From NCBI GenBank assembly GCA_004963905.1, contig SUGL01000046.1, positions 1 through 43,566 of the forward strand: a stretch of DNA of 43,566 bases, read 5' to 3'. This document shows positions 25,763 to 36,644 of this stretch, in pieces. The notes under the pieces were generated by a model, which saw only the letters and a list, made by a program, of their open reading frames with translations, did not search any database and was not told where the DNA came from. This DNA is from Mesorhizobium sp. (GTDB lineage: Bacteria > Pseudomonadota > Alphaproteobacteria > Rhizobiales > Rhizobiaceae). How positions within the stretch are numbered: position 1 is the stretch's first letter; every line of letters starts with the position of its first letter. The position numbers were made by a program, and so were the translations under genes.

Positions 25763-26555
25763 CGACGAGGCGATGCTCGGCGTCTTCGAACGCCTGGCGC
25801 TCGACGCCGGGCGCGAGGTCATGCGCGTCTTCCACAAGGGTTGCGCCGTCGACAGCAAGTCCGACTCTTCGCCGGTGACCGAAGCCGATCGCGAAAGCGA
25901 GAAGATCATCCTGGCTGGCTTGCGCGCCGCTTATCCGGATATCCCTTGCGTGGCCGAGGAAGAGGTAGCGGCGGGCGTCGCCACGCCCGACCTCGGCGGC
26001 GCCTTCTTCCTGATCGATCCTCTCGACGGCACCAAGGAATTCGTCAACCGCCGCACCGATTTCACCGTCAACATCGCGCTGGTGCGCCACGGCGTGCCCG
26101 AGGTCGGCGTCGTCTTCGCGCCTTGCACCGGGCGTTTCTTCAGTGGACGGCCGGGCAGGGCGGAAGCGCTCGAAATCGACAGCGACTATCGCATCGCCGG
26201 CCGCCGTCAGATCACGGTTCGGGCAGGGGGCTCCCCGCTCGCCGTCGTCGCCAGCCGCTCGCACAACACGCCGGAAACGGAAGCTTTCATCCGCGATCTC
26301 GGCGCCGCCGAGATCGTCTCCATCGGCTCGTCGCTGAAATTCTGCCTGCTCGCCGCCGCCGAGGCCGATGTCTATCCACGCTTCGGCCGCACCATGGAAT
26401 GGGACACGGCGGCTGGTGACGCCGTGCTTCGCGCCGCCGGCGGCATGACCCGAACGCTGGACGGAAAGCCGCTCGTCTACGGCAAGCGCAACCAGGCGAG
26501 CGATAGCGATTTCGCCAACCCGCATTTTATAGCGACGGGCAAGGGCGCGGCTTAG
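25740..26555 (+). CDS. cysQ: 3'(2'),5'-bisphosphate nucleotidase
   Basis: CysQ hydrolyses PAP, the toxic by-product of PAPS use, to AMP. This 271-aa member of the inositol-monophosphatase superfamily has the metal-site blocks SPVTEADRESEKI, a glutamate pair in CVAEEEVA, DPLDGTKEF (Asp93) and the C-terminal TMEWDTAAGDAVLRAAGG. AGGAG sits four bases before the ATG at 25740, inside the end of cysNC, so translation is coupled. Its position after cysD-cysNC fits the role. A longer start at 25725 has no ribosome site. A large intergenic repeat follows. Confidence 0.95.
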   Translation: MTMAAVSDDEAMLGVFERLALDAGREVMRVFHKGCAVDSKSDSSPVTEADRESEKIILAGLRAAYPDIPCVAEEEVAAGVATPDLGGAFFLIDPLDGTKEFVNRRTDFTVNIALVRHGVPEVGVVFAPCTGRFFSGRPGRAEALEIDSDYRIAGRRQITVRAGGSPLAVVASRSHNTPETEAFIRDLGAAEIVSIGSSLKFCLLAAAEADVYPRFGRTMEWDTAAGDAVLRAAGGMTRTLDGKPLVYGKRNQASDSDFANPHFIATGKGAA

Positions 26556-26573
26556 CAGCCGACGGTCATCGCG

Positions 26574-26730
26574 TCGTCATCCTAGGGCGGAGCAAGGAGC
26601 GAAGCGACGCGCGCAGACCCTAGGATCCATGCCGTGACGCTAAAGCGTTGCAACTGTTCAGAATTCTGCTCCGCCGCGACCTATCCGTAGGTCACGGCAT
26701 GGATCCTCGGGTCAAGCCCGAGGATGACGA
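26574..26730. repeat. Rhizobial-type intergenic mosaic repeat
   Basis: GGATCCATGCCGTGAC (26623-26638) and its exact complement at 26691-26706 flank a 52-base centre. Outside them CGTCATCCTAGG and CGAGGATGACG form a second, imperfect pair, and GGCGGAGCAAGGAGCGAAG is a typical internal block. The layout matches the RIME-like palindromic elements of rhizobia. It fills the gap between the convergent cysQ and aminotransferase genes. Confidence 0.8.
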
Positions 26731-26739
26731 AGGTGCTGT

Positions 26740-27909
26740 TTAAGCCGCCGCTACATGCGCCGAGTTCGAGCCGATGTAGTTGCGGATCGTCTCGATGATG
26801 CGGTCTTGGTCGGCTTCGCTGAGATAAGCGTGCATCGGCAGGCAGAGGATCCGCTTCGGCAGGTCTTCCGAGACGGCGAGGCCGGTCGGCGTGCGCGGAT
26901 AATCCCTGTAGGCGACCTGCTCGTGCAGCGGCTTCACATAATAGATGACCGACGGGATGCCCTTCTCGCCGAGATGGGCCTTGAGCCCATCTCGCTTCGT
27001 CGTCTCGATGGCATACTGCGCCCAGGCCGAGCGGCCGTGGCCCAGGTTGCGCGATGCCTTGACGATGTCGCCGAGGCCTTCCGCATAGCGCTGCGCCACC
27101 ACCTGGCGGGCCACCATCTCCTCTTCGAGGATGGCGAGCTTTTCGATCAGGATCGCTGCCTGCAGCGTGTCGAGGCGTGAATTGATGCCGACGCGGACGT
27201 TGTCGTATTGCGTCTCGCCCTTGCCGTGGAAGGCAAAGGATCTGAGCTTGTCGGCCAGTGCAGCGTCGTTGGTGAACATCGCGCCGCCGTCGCCGTAGCA
27301 ACCGAGCGGCTTGGCGGGATAAAAACTGGTCGAGCCGACATGGCCGAAGGCGCCGCACATCTTGGCGTCGGCGGAGCCGCCGATCGCCGTGCCGTCGGCC
27401 GAGCCGCCCATCGACTGGGCGGCGTCCTCGATCACCAGCAGGTTCTCGCGCTTGGCGATCGCCATGATCGCCCCGTAGTCGGCGGAGAGCCCGAACAGGT
27501 CGACCGGGATGATCGCCCTCGGCTTCAGCCTTCCTTCCTTCTTGATCATGTCGATCGCCGCCTCGAGGCTGGCGATGTCGATATTGTAGGTGTCGGGATC
27601 GACGTCGACGAAGACAGGCTCCGCCTTGGCCAGCGCCACCACTTCGGCTGTCGCGGCGAACGTGAAGCTCGGCACGAACACCGCGTCGCCCGGGCCGATG
27701 CCGGCGGCAAACAGCGGCAGGAGCAGCGCATCCGTGCCGTTGGCGCAGGCAACGACGTGCTTGACGCCGACGTAAGCGGCGAGCTTGTTCTCGAATTCGG
27801 TGACCTGGGGCCCGAGGATGTAGCGGCCGTCTTCGACCACCTTGTCGATCGCGGCCTTCAGCCGGTCGCGGATTCGTTCGCGCTGCGCGCCAAGATCGAT
27901 GAACTGCAT
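26740..27909 (-). CDS. DegT/DnrJ/EryC1/StrS sugar aminotransferase
   Basis: This 389-aa PLP enzyme moves an amino group onto a nucleotide-linked keto sugar. It has the complete family set: MQFIDLGAQ at the start, ACANGTDALLLPL, PSFTFAATAEVVAL, DVDPDTYNID, PVDLFGL, VIEDAAQSMGG (Asp162) and SFYPAKPLGCYGDGG, with the PLP lysine at 200. It resembles WbpE-like enzymes that aminate UDP-3-keto-GlcNAc-uronate, but the exact substrate is inferred. The ATG at 27909 follows a modest GAGG box. It stands alone between cysQ and the fructokinase, some 4 kb from the O-antigen genes it may serve. Confidence 0.92.
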   Translation of the reverse strand: MQFIDLGAQRERIRDRLKAAIDKVVEDGRYILGPQVTEFENKLAAYVGVKHVVACANGTDALLLPLFAAGIGPGDAVFVPSFTFAATAEVVALAKAEPVFVDVDPDTYNIDIASLEAAIDMIKKEGRLKPRAIIPVDLFGLSADYGAIMAIAKRENLLVIEDAAQSMGGSADGTAIGGSADAKMCGAFGHVGSTSFYPAKPLGCYGDGGAMFTNDAALADKLRSFAFHGKGETQYDNVRVGINSRLDTLQAAILIEKLAILEEEMVARQVVAQRYAEGLGDIVKASRNLGHGRSAWAQYAIETTKRDGLKAHLGEKGIPSVIYYVKPLHEQVAYRDYPRTPTGLAVSEDLPKRILCLPMHAYLSEADQDRIIETIRNYIGSNSAHVAAA

Positions 27910-28150
27910 GTCGGCCTCGATGCCTGCCTATATCGGCCCGCTGGTAACAGACTTGGCCCGGCTGAGAAAGCCGGCCGCGGCCGGAGCGAATTGCGCAAGT
28001 GTCGCAGCCTGTTACTGTCTTTTGCCGGCGTATTGCCCGAAGAAGCCGGAAATCCGGGCATCGAGCGGCATTTTAAGCGCCATTTATCTCGCTGTTCCGG
28101 CCTTTGGAAACATAAAGTGATCGGCCGAGCAGGGCCTCGCGGACAGTCGA

Positions 28151-29074
28151 TCAGGCGATTTCGTGCCGCCAGGGCGGATTGGCGCCGGCCCGCGACACGG
28201 TCACGGCTGCGGCCTTCGCGCCGAGCTCCAGCGCCTTGCGGATCGCGTCCTCGGGCAGGCCACCGATCGCCGTCTTGGTGAGCAGGCCCTGCTCGTGCAG
28301 CGAGGCGAGGATGCCGGCATTGAAGGTGTCGCCGGCGCCCACCGTGTCGACCACCTTCACCTTTTGCGGCACCACCGTGACCTTGTGCGCCTTGCTGTAA
28401 CCGACGGCGCCTTCGCTGCCATGGGTGACGACGATCAGCTTCGGCCCGCGGTCCAGCCAGTTGCGCACGACATCCTCGTGCGAGCCCGCCTCGTCGAACC
28501 AGTTGAGGTCTTCGTCCGATAGCTTGACGATGTCGGCCATCGCCATCATCTCGCGAATGCGTCTGAGATGCTGGGCCTTGTCCGGGATGAAGTTCGGCCG
28601 GATGTTGGGGTCGAGCATCATCACCCGGCTCTTGTGCTCGCGCCGCATGAACTCCTCATAGGCCGATCCCGCCGGCTCCGAGATCAGGCTGATGGCGCCG
28701 AACAGCATCGCCTCGATCTCGGCGCCGAGCTTCGGCAGGTCCTCGATGGTGAGCATGCGGCCGGCGGTGTTCTCGTCATAGAAAGTGTAGGTCGCCTGGC
28801 CGTTGGTGAGCCGCACGAAGGCGAGCGTCGTCGGCCTTGGCGAGGTGTGCGCGTAGGTGGAGCTCACCTTGCTCGCCCCGAGCGACTCGCGGAGCTGGCC
28901 GCCGAACAGGTCGGAGGAGAGGCCGGAGAAGAAGCCTGCCGGGGCACCCAGCCGGCCGAGCGCGATCGCCGTGTTGAACACCGCGCCGCCGACGTAAGGC
29001 GCAAACGCAGCTTCGCCTTCCGTCGTGGTGCGCGGCAGCATGTCGATCAGGGCTTCGCCACAGCAAAGGATCAT
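28151..29074 (-). CDS. PfkB-family fructokinase
   Basis: This 307-aa sugar kinase starts MILCCGEALIDMLP and has GGAVFNTAIALGRLG with the sugar-binding GG, LDPNIRPNFI, KLSDEDLNWF and the anion-hole/base motif DTVGAGDTFNAG (catalytic Asp249). These fit fructokinases that make fructose-6-phosphate. Its ATG overlaps the stop of the mutarotase gene (ATGA), making it the last gene of frcR-mutarotase-kinase. The divergent frcBCA transporter supports fructose as substrate. Other ketoses are possible. Confidence 0.9.
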   Translation of the reverse strand: MILCCGEALIDMLPRTTTEGEAAFAPYVGGAVFNTAIALGRLGAPAGFFSGLSSDLFGGQLRESLGASKVSSTYAHTSPRPTTLAFVRLTNGQATYTFYDENTAGRMLTIEDLPKLGAEIEAMLFGAISLISEPAGSAYEEFMRREHKSRVMMLDPNIRPNFIPDKAQHLRRIREMMAMADIVKLSDEDLNWFDEAGSHEDVVRNWLDRGPKLIVVTHGSEGAVGYSKAHKVTVVPQKVKVVDTVGAGDTFNAGILASLHEQGLLTKTAIGGLPEDAIRKALELGAKAAAVTVSRAGANPPWRHEIA

Positions 29075-29517
29075 TGTGTCTTGGTCTCCGGCGGATAAAT
29101 CACGCCCTTGCGGATAATAATGTTGGCGTAAAGCCTGGGCTCGCTGGTCGCGACGATCGCATGCGCGGCCTTGACGCGTGCATAGAAGTCGGCGCCGGCC
29201 AGCGCAATCACCTTGTGACCCGGCGCACGCTTGGCGCAGACCGCTTCCATCTCGTGATGAACGGGATCGGTAAGCGCCGGATCGCCCTTGACCGAGGCGC
29301 GGAACAAAGCCTCCGGCACCGCCTCGTCCACCGGCAGCACGCTCAAAACGGCATCGAGCACGGGAATGATGGGGTGGCCATCGGCGCGGATCAGCCTGTG
29401 CGCCTGCTCCTCGGCGGGATAATTGCCGTCGACGATGGCGATCTCGTCGCCATGGCCCATGGCTCTCAACGTCGCCAGAAGCTGCGGGCCGAGCAGCGGC
29501 GGGATGCCGATCAGCAT
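29071..29517 (-). CDS. FucU/RbsD-family sugar mutarotase
   Basis: This 148-aa protein has the RbsD/FucU fold signature: MLIGIPPLLGPQLL, then MGHGDEIAIVDGNYPA with the conserved His22, and the C-terminal EPRLYANIIIRKGVIYPP. FucU and RbsD interconvert anomers or ring forms of fucose and ribose; MGHGDEI is closer to FucU. Encoded between frcR and a fructokinase, it may supply the fructose ring form the kinase needs (inference). Its start lies two bases from the frcR stop and its end overlaps the kinase start, so the three genes are coupled. Confidence 0.88.
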   Translation of the reverse strand: MLIGIPPLLGPQLLATLRAMGHGDEIAIVDGNYPAEEQAHRLIRADGHPIIPVLDAVLSVLPVDEAVPEALFRASVKGDPALTDPVHHEMEAVCAKRAPGHKVIALAGADFYARVKAAHAIVATSEPRLYANIIIRKGVIYPPETKTQ

Positions 29518-29519
29518 GG

Positions 29520-30746
29520 TCAGGCGCTCCTGGAAATCGTGGTCGGTCCGATCAGGAACCGCTCCGACAGCGGCAGGCTTGCGCCGCCCAGCGCCCGCGC
29601 ATGGATGCCCACGGTTCCTTCGCGCACGACGGGCAGCTTCAGCCCCTCGGCGTCGATGCCGGCGATCGCATCCGTGACCGCGTCGACGAGCCGCCGCCGC
29701 ACCTCGAGCGGCATCCAGCCGTCGATCACCGCCGCCTCGAAATCGATGACCGAGGAGGCGGCTACGATCGCATAGGCCAGCGCCTGCGCGGCCTTGGCTA
29801 TCCATTCGTCGAGTTCCGCGCCGATCTCGCCCCAATCCTGCGGCGAGGTCCAAAGATAGGAGCCGTCGATGCCCTTGGCGCTGAGCGCCTTTTCCAGCAT
29901 GGCGATCGAGGCGACGTCGATGAGCTGCGTCGGCTTGCCGTCAGGCCCCGGCACCGGCATCGAACCCAGCGCGCCGGCATTGCCGGTCGGCCCGCCGAAC
30001 AGGCGGCCGTTGAGCACGATGCCGCCGCCGGCAAAGGCGCCGATATAGAAATAGACGAAGTCGCGCGCGCCCCCTGACTGGCCGAAGACGAGCTCCGCCC
30101 CGCAGGCGGATGTGGCGTCGTTCTGCAGATAGACCGGAAAGTCGCACTGCGCCTGGATGTCGGCGCGGATGTCGCGGTGGCGCCACTCGTCCATGATCTC
30201 GCGCGGCGCGCCCGCCGTGTCGGCCCAGCTCCACAGCTCGAACGGCATGGCTATGCCGAGGCCGGCGATGCGCTTGTCCTGCGCCGGCGTCAGCTCGCCG
30301 CGCATCTTCTTGATGCCCGCGCTGACGAACTCCACCGTCTCGCGCGGCGCCGGATAGCGATAGGAGTTCCGCAGCATCGCGCGCACGTTGCCGAGGAAGT
30401 CGATCAGCACCAGCTCGGCGCTTCGGCGGCCGATCTTGAGACCGATGAAGAAGGCGCCTTCCGGGTTGAGCGCCATCGGAATCGAGGGCTGGCCGATCTT
30501 GCCGCGCTGAGGCGCCTGGCGGACGAGCAGCTTGTCCTCTTCGAGCTCGCGCATGATGACCGATACCGTCTGCGCCGACAGCCCGGTCATGCGGGCGATG
30601 TCGGATTTGGCCAGGCTGCCATGCTGGCGCACCAAGGACAGCACGAGCCGCTCGTTGTGGTCGCGCATGCCGCTCTGGTTCGTGCCGCGATGCAAGCGGC
30701 TCTCCCGAGCCTCGGGCGAACCGTGCCTCGCAATGCCGGTTTCCAC
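29520..30746 (-). CDS. frcR: ROK-family transcriptional regulator
   Basis: This 408-aa protein has an N-terminal winged helix (about residues 30-80, GSLAKSDIARMTGLSAQTVS) and a ROK sugar-binding domain (IGLKIGRRSAELVLIDFLG, GLGIAMPFELW, PVYLQNDATSAC). The Asn-Asp pair at 209-210 is kept, but the region after GGPTGNAG reads ALGSMPV, so the usual Glu and metal-binding His are replaced and the Cys-rich zinc motif is missing. A sugar-responsive repressor without kinase activity is likely. The GTG at 30746 follows GGGAGGA and decides the start. It faces frcBCA across a palindromic operator, like the frc locus of Sinorhizobium. Confidence 0.85.
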   Translation of the reverse strand: METGIARHGSPEARESRLHRGTNQSGMRDHNERLVLSLVRQHGSLAKSDIARMTGLSAQTVSVIMRELEEDKLLVRQAPQRGKIGQPSIPMALNPEGAFFIGLKIGRRSAELVLIDFLGNVRAMLRNSYRYPAPRETVEFVSAGIKKMRGELTPAQDKRIAGLGIAMPFELWSWADTAGAPREIMDEWRHRDIRADIQAQCDFPVYLQNDATSACGAELVFGQSGGARDFVYFYIGAFAGGGIVLNGRLFGGPTGNAGALGSMPVPGPDGKPTQLIDVASIAMLEKALSAKGIDGSYLWTSPQDWGEIGAELDEWIAKAAQALAYAIVAASSVIDFEAAVIDGWMPLEVRRRLVDAVTDAIAGIDAEGLKLPVVREGTVGIHARALGGASLPLSERFLIGPTTISRSA

Positions 30747-30782
30747 CCTGTTCCTCCCGTTGGTTTCCCCATGCTGCTTTTT

Positions 30783-30799
30783 GTTCAGAATGAGTGAAC
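30783..30799. promoter_or_regulatory. Small palindrome over the frcR -10 region
   Basis: GTTCA (30783-30787) and TGAAC (30795-30799) frame a seven-base spacer. The site covers the proposed -10 hexamer of the minus-strand promoter. It may be an extra operator or chance. Confidence 0.4.
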
Positions 30800-30868
30800 G
30801 GCGCAAGTCTGTCAATAATAAATAAGAGTGATTTAATTATTGACAGATGTCTCGGACTGGTGTCTTTT
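30787..30868. promoter_or_regulatory. Divergent frcR/frcB promoters and operator palindrome
   Basis: CTGTCAATAAT (30809-30819) is perfectly complementary to ATTATTGACAG (30836-30846) around a 16-base AT-rich centre. Each arm contains a consensus -35 box facing outward: TTGACA at 30840-30845 on the plus strand, and at 30815-30810 on the minus strand. At 17-base spacing follow weak -10 candidates, TCTTTT (30863-30868, plus) and CATTCT (30792-30787, minus). A repressor bound to the palindrome, presumably the ROK protein, would block both promoters. Confidence 0.7.
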
Positions 30869-30957
30869 GAGGTGGCGTCCACGCTGGGAGAAATGGTTGG
30901 ATGCGCTTGAGGCGCCGGGTTGGCCGGCGTCCGGAATGGTTCCATTGGGAGGAAATC

Positions 30958-31992
30958 GTGACCAAGAAATCGCTGCTGAAGTCCACAGTGTTCGCGGCGG
31001 CCGGGCTGGGCCTGCTCGCATTCGCTTCGTCCGCGTCGGCCGCCGGCGTCGGCGCCTGCCTGATCACCAAGACCGACACTAATCCCTTCTTCGTCAAGAT
31101 GAAGGAGGGCGCGACCGCCAAGGCCAAGGAACTCGGCGTCGACCTCAAGACCTATGCCGGCAAGATCGACGGCGACAGCGAGAGCCAGGTCGCGGCGATC
31201 GAAAGCTGCATCGCCGACGGCGCCAAGGGCATCCTGATCACCGCCTCCGACACCAAGGGCATCGTGCCGACCGTGAAGAAGGCGCGCGACGCCGGCCTGC
31301 TGGTGATCGCGCTCGACACACCGCTCGATCCGATCGACGCCGCCGATGCGACCTTCGCCACCGACAACCTCGAAGCCGGCAAGCTGATCGGCGCCTGGGC
31401 CGCGGCCACACTCGGCGACAAGGCCAAGGACGCCAAGATCGGCTTCCTCGACCTCACCCCCTCGCAGCCGACCGTCGACGTTCTGCGCGACCAGGGCTTC
31501 ATGATGGGCTACGGCATCGATGTGAAGGACCCCAACAAGATCGGCGACGAGAACGATCCGCGCATCGTCGGCCATGACGTGACCAACGGTAACGAGGAAG
31601 GCGGCCGCAAGGCGATGGAGAACCTTCTCCAGAAGGACAACACCATCAACGTCATCCACACCATCAACGAGCCCGCCGCCGTCGGCGCCTACCAGGCGCT
31701 CAAGGCCGTCGGCCTCGAAAAGCAGGTGCTGATCGTCTCCGTCGACGGCGGCTGCCCGGGCGTCAAGTCGGTGGCCGAAGGCGTGATCGGCGCCACCTCG
31801 CAGCAATATCCGCTGCAGATGGCGGCGCTCGGCATCGAGGCGATCGCCGCCTATGCCAAGGACGGCACCAAGCCGAAGCCGACCGAAGGCAAGAACTTCT
31901 TCGATACCGGCGTCAATCTCGTCACCGACAAGCCGGCCAACGGCGTCAAGTCGATCGACACCAAGGAAGGCCTCGCCAAGTGCTGGGGCTGA
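30958..31992 (+). CDS. frcB: Fructose ABC transporter, periplasmic binding protein
   Basis: This 344-aa protein starts with a signal peptide (residues 1-28, cut after ASA) and then a type 1 periplasmic-binding fold: GACLITKTDTNPFFVKMKEG, IESCIADGAKGILITASD, VIALDTPLDPID, then TNGNEEGGRKAMENLL and VSVDGGCPGVKS. It belongs to the ribose/fructose group and resembles FrcB of Sinorhizobium. It delivers sugar to FrcC. The GTG at 30958 follows GGGAGGA; an ATG at 30901 would spoil the signal peptide. A hairpin lies between its stop and frcC. Confidence 0.92.
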   Translation: MTKKSLLKSTVFAAAGLGLLAFASSASAAGVGACLITKTDTNPFFVKMKEGATAKAKELGVDLKTYAGKIDGDSESQVAAIESCIADGAKGILITASDTKGIVPTVKKARDAGLLVIALDTPLDPIDAADATFATDNLEAGKLIGAWAAATLGDKAKDAKIGFLDLTPSQPTVDVLRDQGFMMGYGIDVKDPNKIGDENDPRIVGHDVTNGNEEGGRKAMENLLQKDNTINVIHTINEPAAVGAYQALKAVGLEKQVLIVSVDGGCPGVKSVAEGVIGATSQQYPLQMAALGIEAIAAYAKDGTKPKPTEGKNFFDTGVNLVTDKPANGVKSIDTKEGLAKCWG

Positions 31993-32017
31993 TGTCCGCC
32001 TGAAGAGCGCACAAACC

Positions 32018-32048
32018 ATGCGGCTGGGGGCTTGATCCCCAGCCGCAT
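32018..32048 (+). terminator. Hairpin after frcB (no U tract)
   Basis: ATGCGGCTGGGG (32018-32029) pairs perfectly with CCCCAGCCGCAT (32037-32048) around a seven-base loop. No T run follows, so it is more likely a 3' stabiliser or partial attenuator that keeps frcB mRNA more abundant than frcC-frcA, as is common for binding-protein genes. Confidence 0.6.
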
Positions 32049-32153
32049 CGGGTGGACGATGCATTTTCGTAAGCGCTGACAAGCCCGGCGACAGACCGGA
32101 ATGCGTAAACGCGGCACGGAGCCATGACGAAGCTCCGTGAGACGGGAGGAGAT

Positions 32154-33218
32154 ATGTCGCAGATTCAGGAATTCGAGAAGGTTCTCTCAGGCAGCGACAC
32201 CAGCGTCGCCGCCTTCGACGAGCACGGCAAATCGTTCGTCAAGCGCGCCCAGCATTTCCTGCATTCCACGCCGGCGGCGGTGCCGCTGATCGTGCTGGTG
32301 CTGTCGATCATCATCTTCGGCATTGCCCTCGGCGGACGGTTCTTCTCGTCCTACACGCTGACGCTGATCCTGCAGCAGATTGCCATCGTCGGCATGCTCG
32401 GCGCCGCCCAGACGCTGGTCATCCTCACCGCCGGCATCGATCTCTCGATCGGCGTGATCATGGTGATTTCAGCCGTGATCATGGGCAATTGCGCCATCAC
32501 CTACGGCATGCCGACCCTTCTGGCGGTGATCGTGGGACTTGCCGCCGGTGGCGCCTGCGGCCTGCTCAATGGCCTGCTTGTCGCCTACATGAAGCTGCCG
32601 CCCTTCATCGTCACGCTCGGCACCTGGAACATCGTCATGGCGACAAACTTCATTTATTCCGCCAATGAGACGATCCGCGACGCCGATGTCGACGCCCAGG
32701 CGCCGCTGCTGCATCTGTTCGCGCTGAGCTTCAGGGTCGGCTCCGCGGTGCTGACGGCCGGTGTCATCGCCATGGTCCTGCTCGTGATCCTCCTGTGGTA
32801 CGTGCTCAACCACACCGCCTGGGGCCGCCATGTCTACGCCGTCGGCGACGATCCGGAAGCAGCGAAGCTGTCGGGCATCCAGACAAAGAACGTGCTGATA
32901 GCCGTCTACACGCTTGCCGGCCTGATCGCCGCCTTCGCGGCGTGGGTCTCGATCGGTCGCAACGGTTCGATCTCGCCGTCGGCCGCTGTCACCGACTACA
33001 ATCTGCAGGCGATCACCGCGACGGTCATCGGCGGCATCTCGCTCTTCGGCGGCCGAGGCTCGATCCTCGGCACGCTGTTCGGCGCCATGATCGTCGGCGT
33101 GGTCTCGATGGGCCTCAACATGCTGGGCGCAGACCCGCAATGGAAAGTGCTGCTCACCGGCGTCCTGATTATCGGCGCCGTGGCGATCGACCAGTGGATC
33201 AGAAAGGTTTCGGTGTAA
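32154..33218 (+). CDS. frcC: Fructose ABC transporter, permease
   Basis: This 354-aa inner-membrane protein has about eight to ten helices starting near residue 45 and the marks of the RbsC/FrcC family: LVILTAGIDLSIGVIMVISA, LNGLLVAYMKLPPFIVTLG, AWGRHVYAVGDDPEAAKLSG (the cytoplasmic loop that contacts the ATPase) and GGISLFGGRGSILGTLFGA. The N-terminal 40 residues are hydrophilic. The ATG at 32154 follows GGGAGGAG closely and is preferred over 32124. The stop lies two bases before frcA. Confidence 0.93.
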   Translation: MSQIQEFEKVLSGSDTSVAAFDEHGKSFVKRAQHFLHSTPAAVPLIVLVLSIIIFGIALGGRFFSSYTLTLILQQIAIVGMLGAAQTLVILTAGIDLSIGVIMVISAVIMGNCAITYGMPTLLAVIVGLAAGGACGLLNGLLVAYMKLPPFIVTLGTWNIVMATNFIYSANETIRDADVDAQAPLLHLFALSFRVGSAVLTAGVIAMVLLVILLWYVLNHTAWGRHVYAVGDDPEAAKLSGIQTKNVLIAVYTLAGLIAAFAAWVSIGRNGSISPSAAVTDYNLQAITATVIGGISLFGGRGSILGTLFGAMIVGVVSMGLNMLGADPQWKVLLTGVLIIGAVAIDQWIRKVSV

Positions 33219-33220
33219 CC

Positions 33221-34003
33221 ATGACCCAGCAGCCTGTCCTCACCGCGCGCGGTTTGACCAAGCGCTATGGCCGCGTGACCGCGCTCAACAATTGCGACTT
33301 CGATCTCTATCCGGGCGAAATCCTGGCGGTGATCGGCGACAACGGCGCCGGCAAGTCGACGCTCATCAAGGCGATCTCCGGCGCCGTGCATCCCGACGAA
33401 GGGGTGATCGAGCTGGACGGCAAGCAGGTCCAGTTCAAATCGCCCATCGAGGCCCGCGAAGCGGGCATCGAGACCGTCTACCAGAACCTCGCATTGTCGC
33501 CGGCACTGTCGATCGCCGACAACATGTTCCTCGGCCGCGAGATCCGAAAGCCCGGCCCGCTGGGCAGCTGGTTCCGCATGCTGGATCGTCCGGCGATGGA
33601 GAAGCGCGCCCGCGACAAGCTCACCGAACTCGGCCTGATGACCATCCAGAACATCAGCCAGGCGGTGGAGACGCTCTCGGGCGGTCAGCGTCAGGGCGTC
33701 GCCGTGGCGCGCGCCGCCGCCTTCGGATCGAAGGTGGTGATCATGGACGAGCCGACGGCGGCGCTCGGCGTCAAGGAAAGCCGGCGCGTCCTGGAGCTTA
33801 TCCTCGACGTCAAGAAGCGCGGCCTGCCGATCGTGCTGATCTCGCACAACATGCCGCATGTCTTCGAGGTGGCCGACCGCATCCACATCCATCGGCTTGG
33901 ACGGCGTCTGTGCGTCGTCGACCCGAAGCAGATTTCCATGTCGGATGCCGTCGCCTTGATGACCGGCGCCAAGAAGCCGCCGGAGGACGCGCTGGCGGCC
34001 TGA
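33221..34003 (+). CDS. frcA: Fructose ABC transporter, ATP-binding protein
   Basis: This 260-aa ATPase powers the Frc importer. Walker A is GDNGAGKST (39-47), the Q-loop is in ETVYQNLALSP, the signature is LSGGQRQG (152-159), Walker B is VVIMDEPTAALG (172-183), and the switch His is in LISHNMPH. Ribose-type importers usually have a double ATPase of about 500 aa; a single-domain ATPase is the known FrcA arrangement, and two copies would form the dimer. It is the last gene of frcBCA, two bases after frcC. Confidence 0.93.
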   Translation: MTQQPVLTARGLTKRYGRVTALNNCDFDLYPGEILAVIGDNGAGKSTLIKAISGAVHPDEGVIELDGKQVQFKSPIEAREAGIETVYQNLALSPALSIADNMFLGREIRKPGPLGSWFRMLDRPAMEKRARDKLTELGLMTIQNISQAVETLSGGQRQGVAVARAAAFGSKVVIMDEPTAALGVKESRRVLELILDVKKRGLPIVLISHNMPHVFEVADRIHIHRLGRRLCVVDPKQISMSDAVALMTGAKKPPEDALAA

Positions 34004-34106
34004 CCTCCACTCACTTCGGCAATTGCCACAGGAGCGCCGGATGGACATCGTGGCCTAAATCGATTTACCATATGCTGCAGTGCGGCAAACTGGGGTAGGA
34101 GAAACG

Positions 34107-34147
34107 GTGAAAGCCGCTATGATCAGGCCAACCGAACGAGAGGCGAT

Positions 34148-34151
<4 letters not shown>
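34107..34151 (+). CDS. Possible 14-aa leader peptide before glgP
   Basis: TAGGAGAAACG precedes a GTG at 34107 that opens 14 codons (MKAAMIRPTEREAI) ending in a TGA that overlaps the glgP ATG as ATGA. The ribosome site is stronger than that of glgP itself. Translation of this frame would bring ribosomes onto glgP. Whether it is used is inference. Confidence 0.3.
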
Positions 34152-36610
<2,459 letters not shown>

Positions 36611-36644
36611 TGTGATTGCATGAGGTCACGAACGATGTGGCCCC

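Noticed and set aside
29941..32082. 713-aa minus-strand frame across frcB and frcR
   Set aside because: It crosses the promoter region and is antisense to frcB, then out of frame within frcR. Not a gene.
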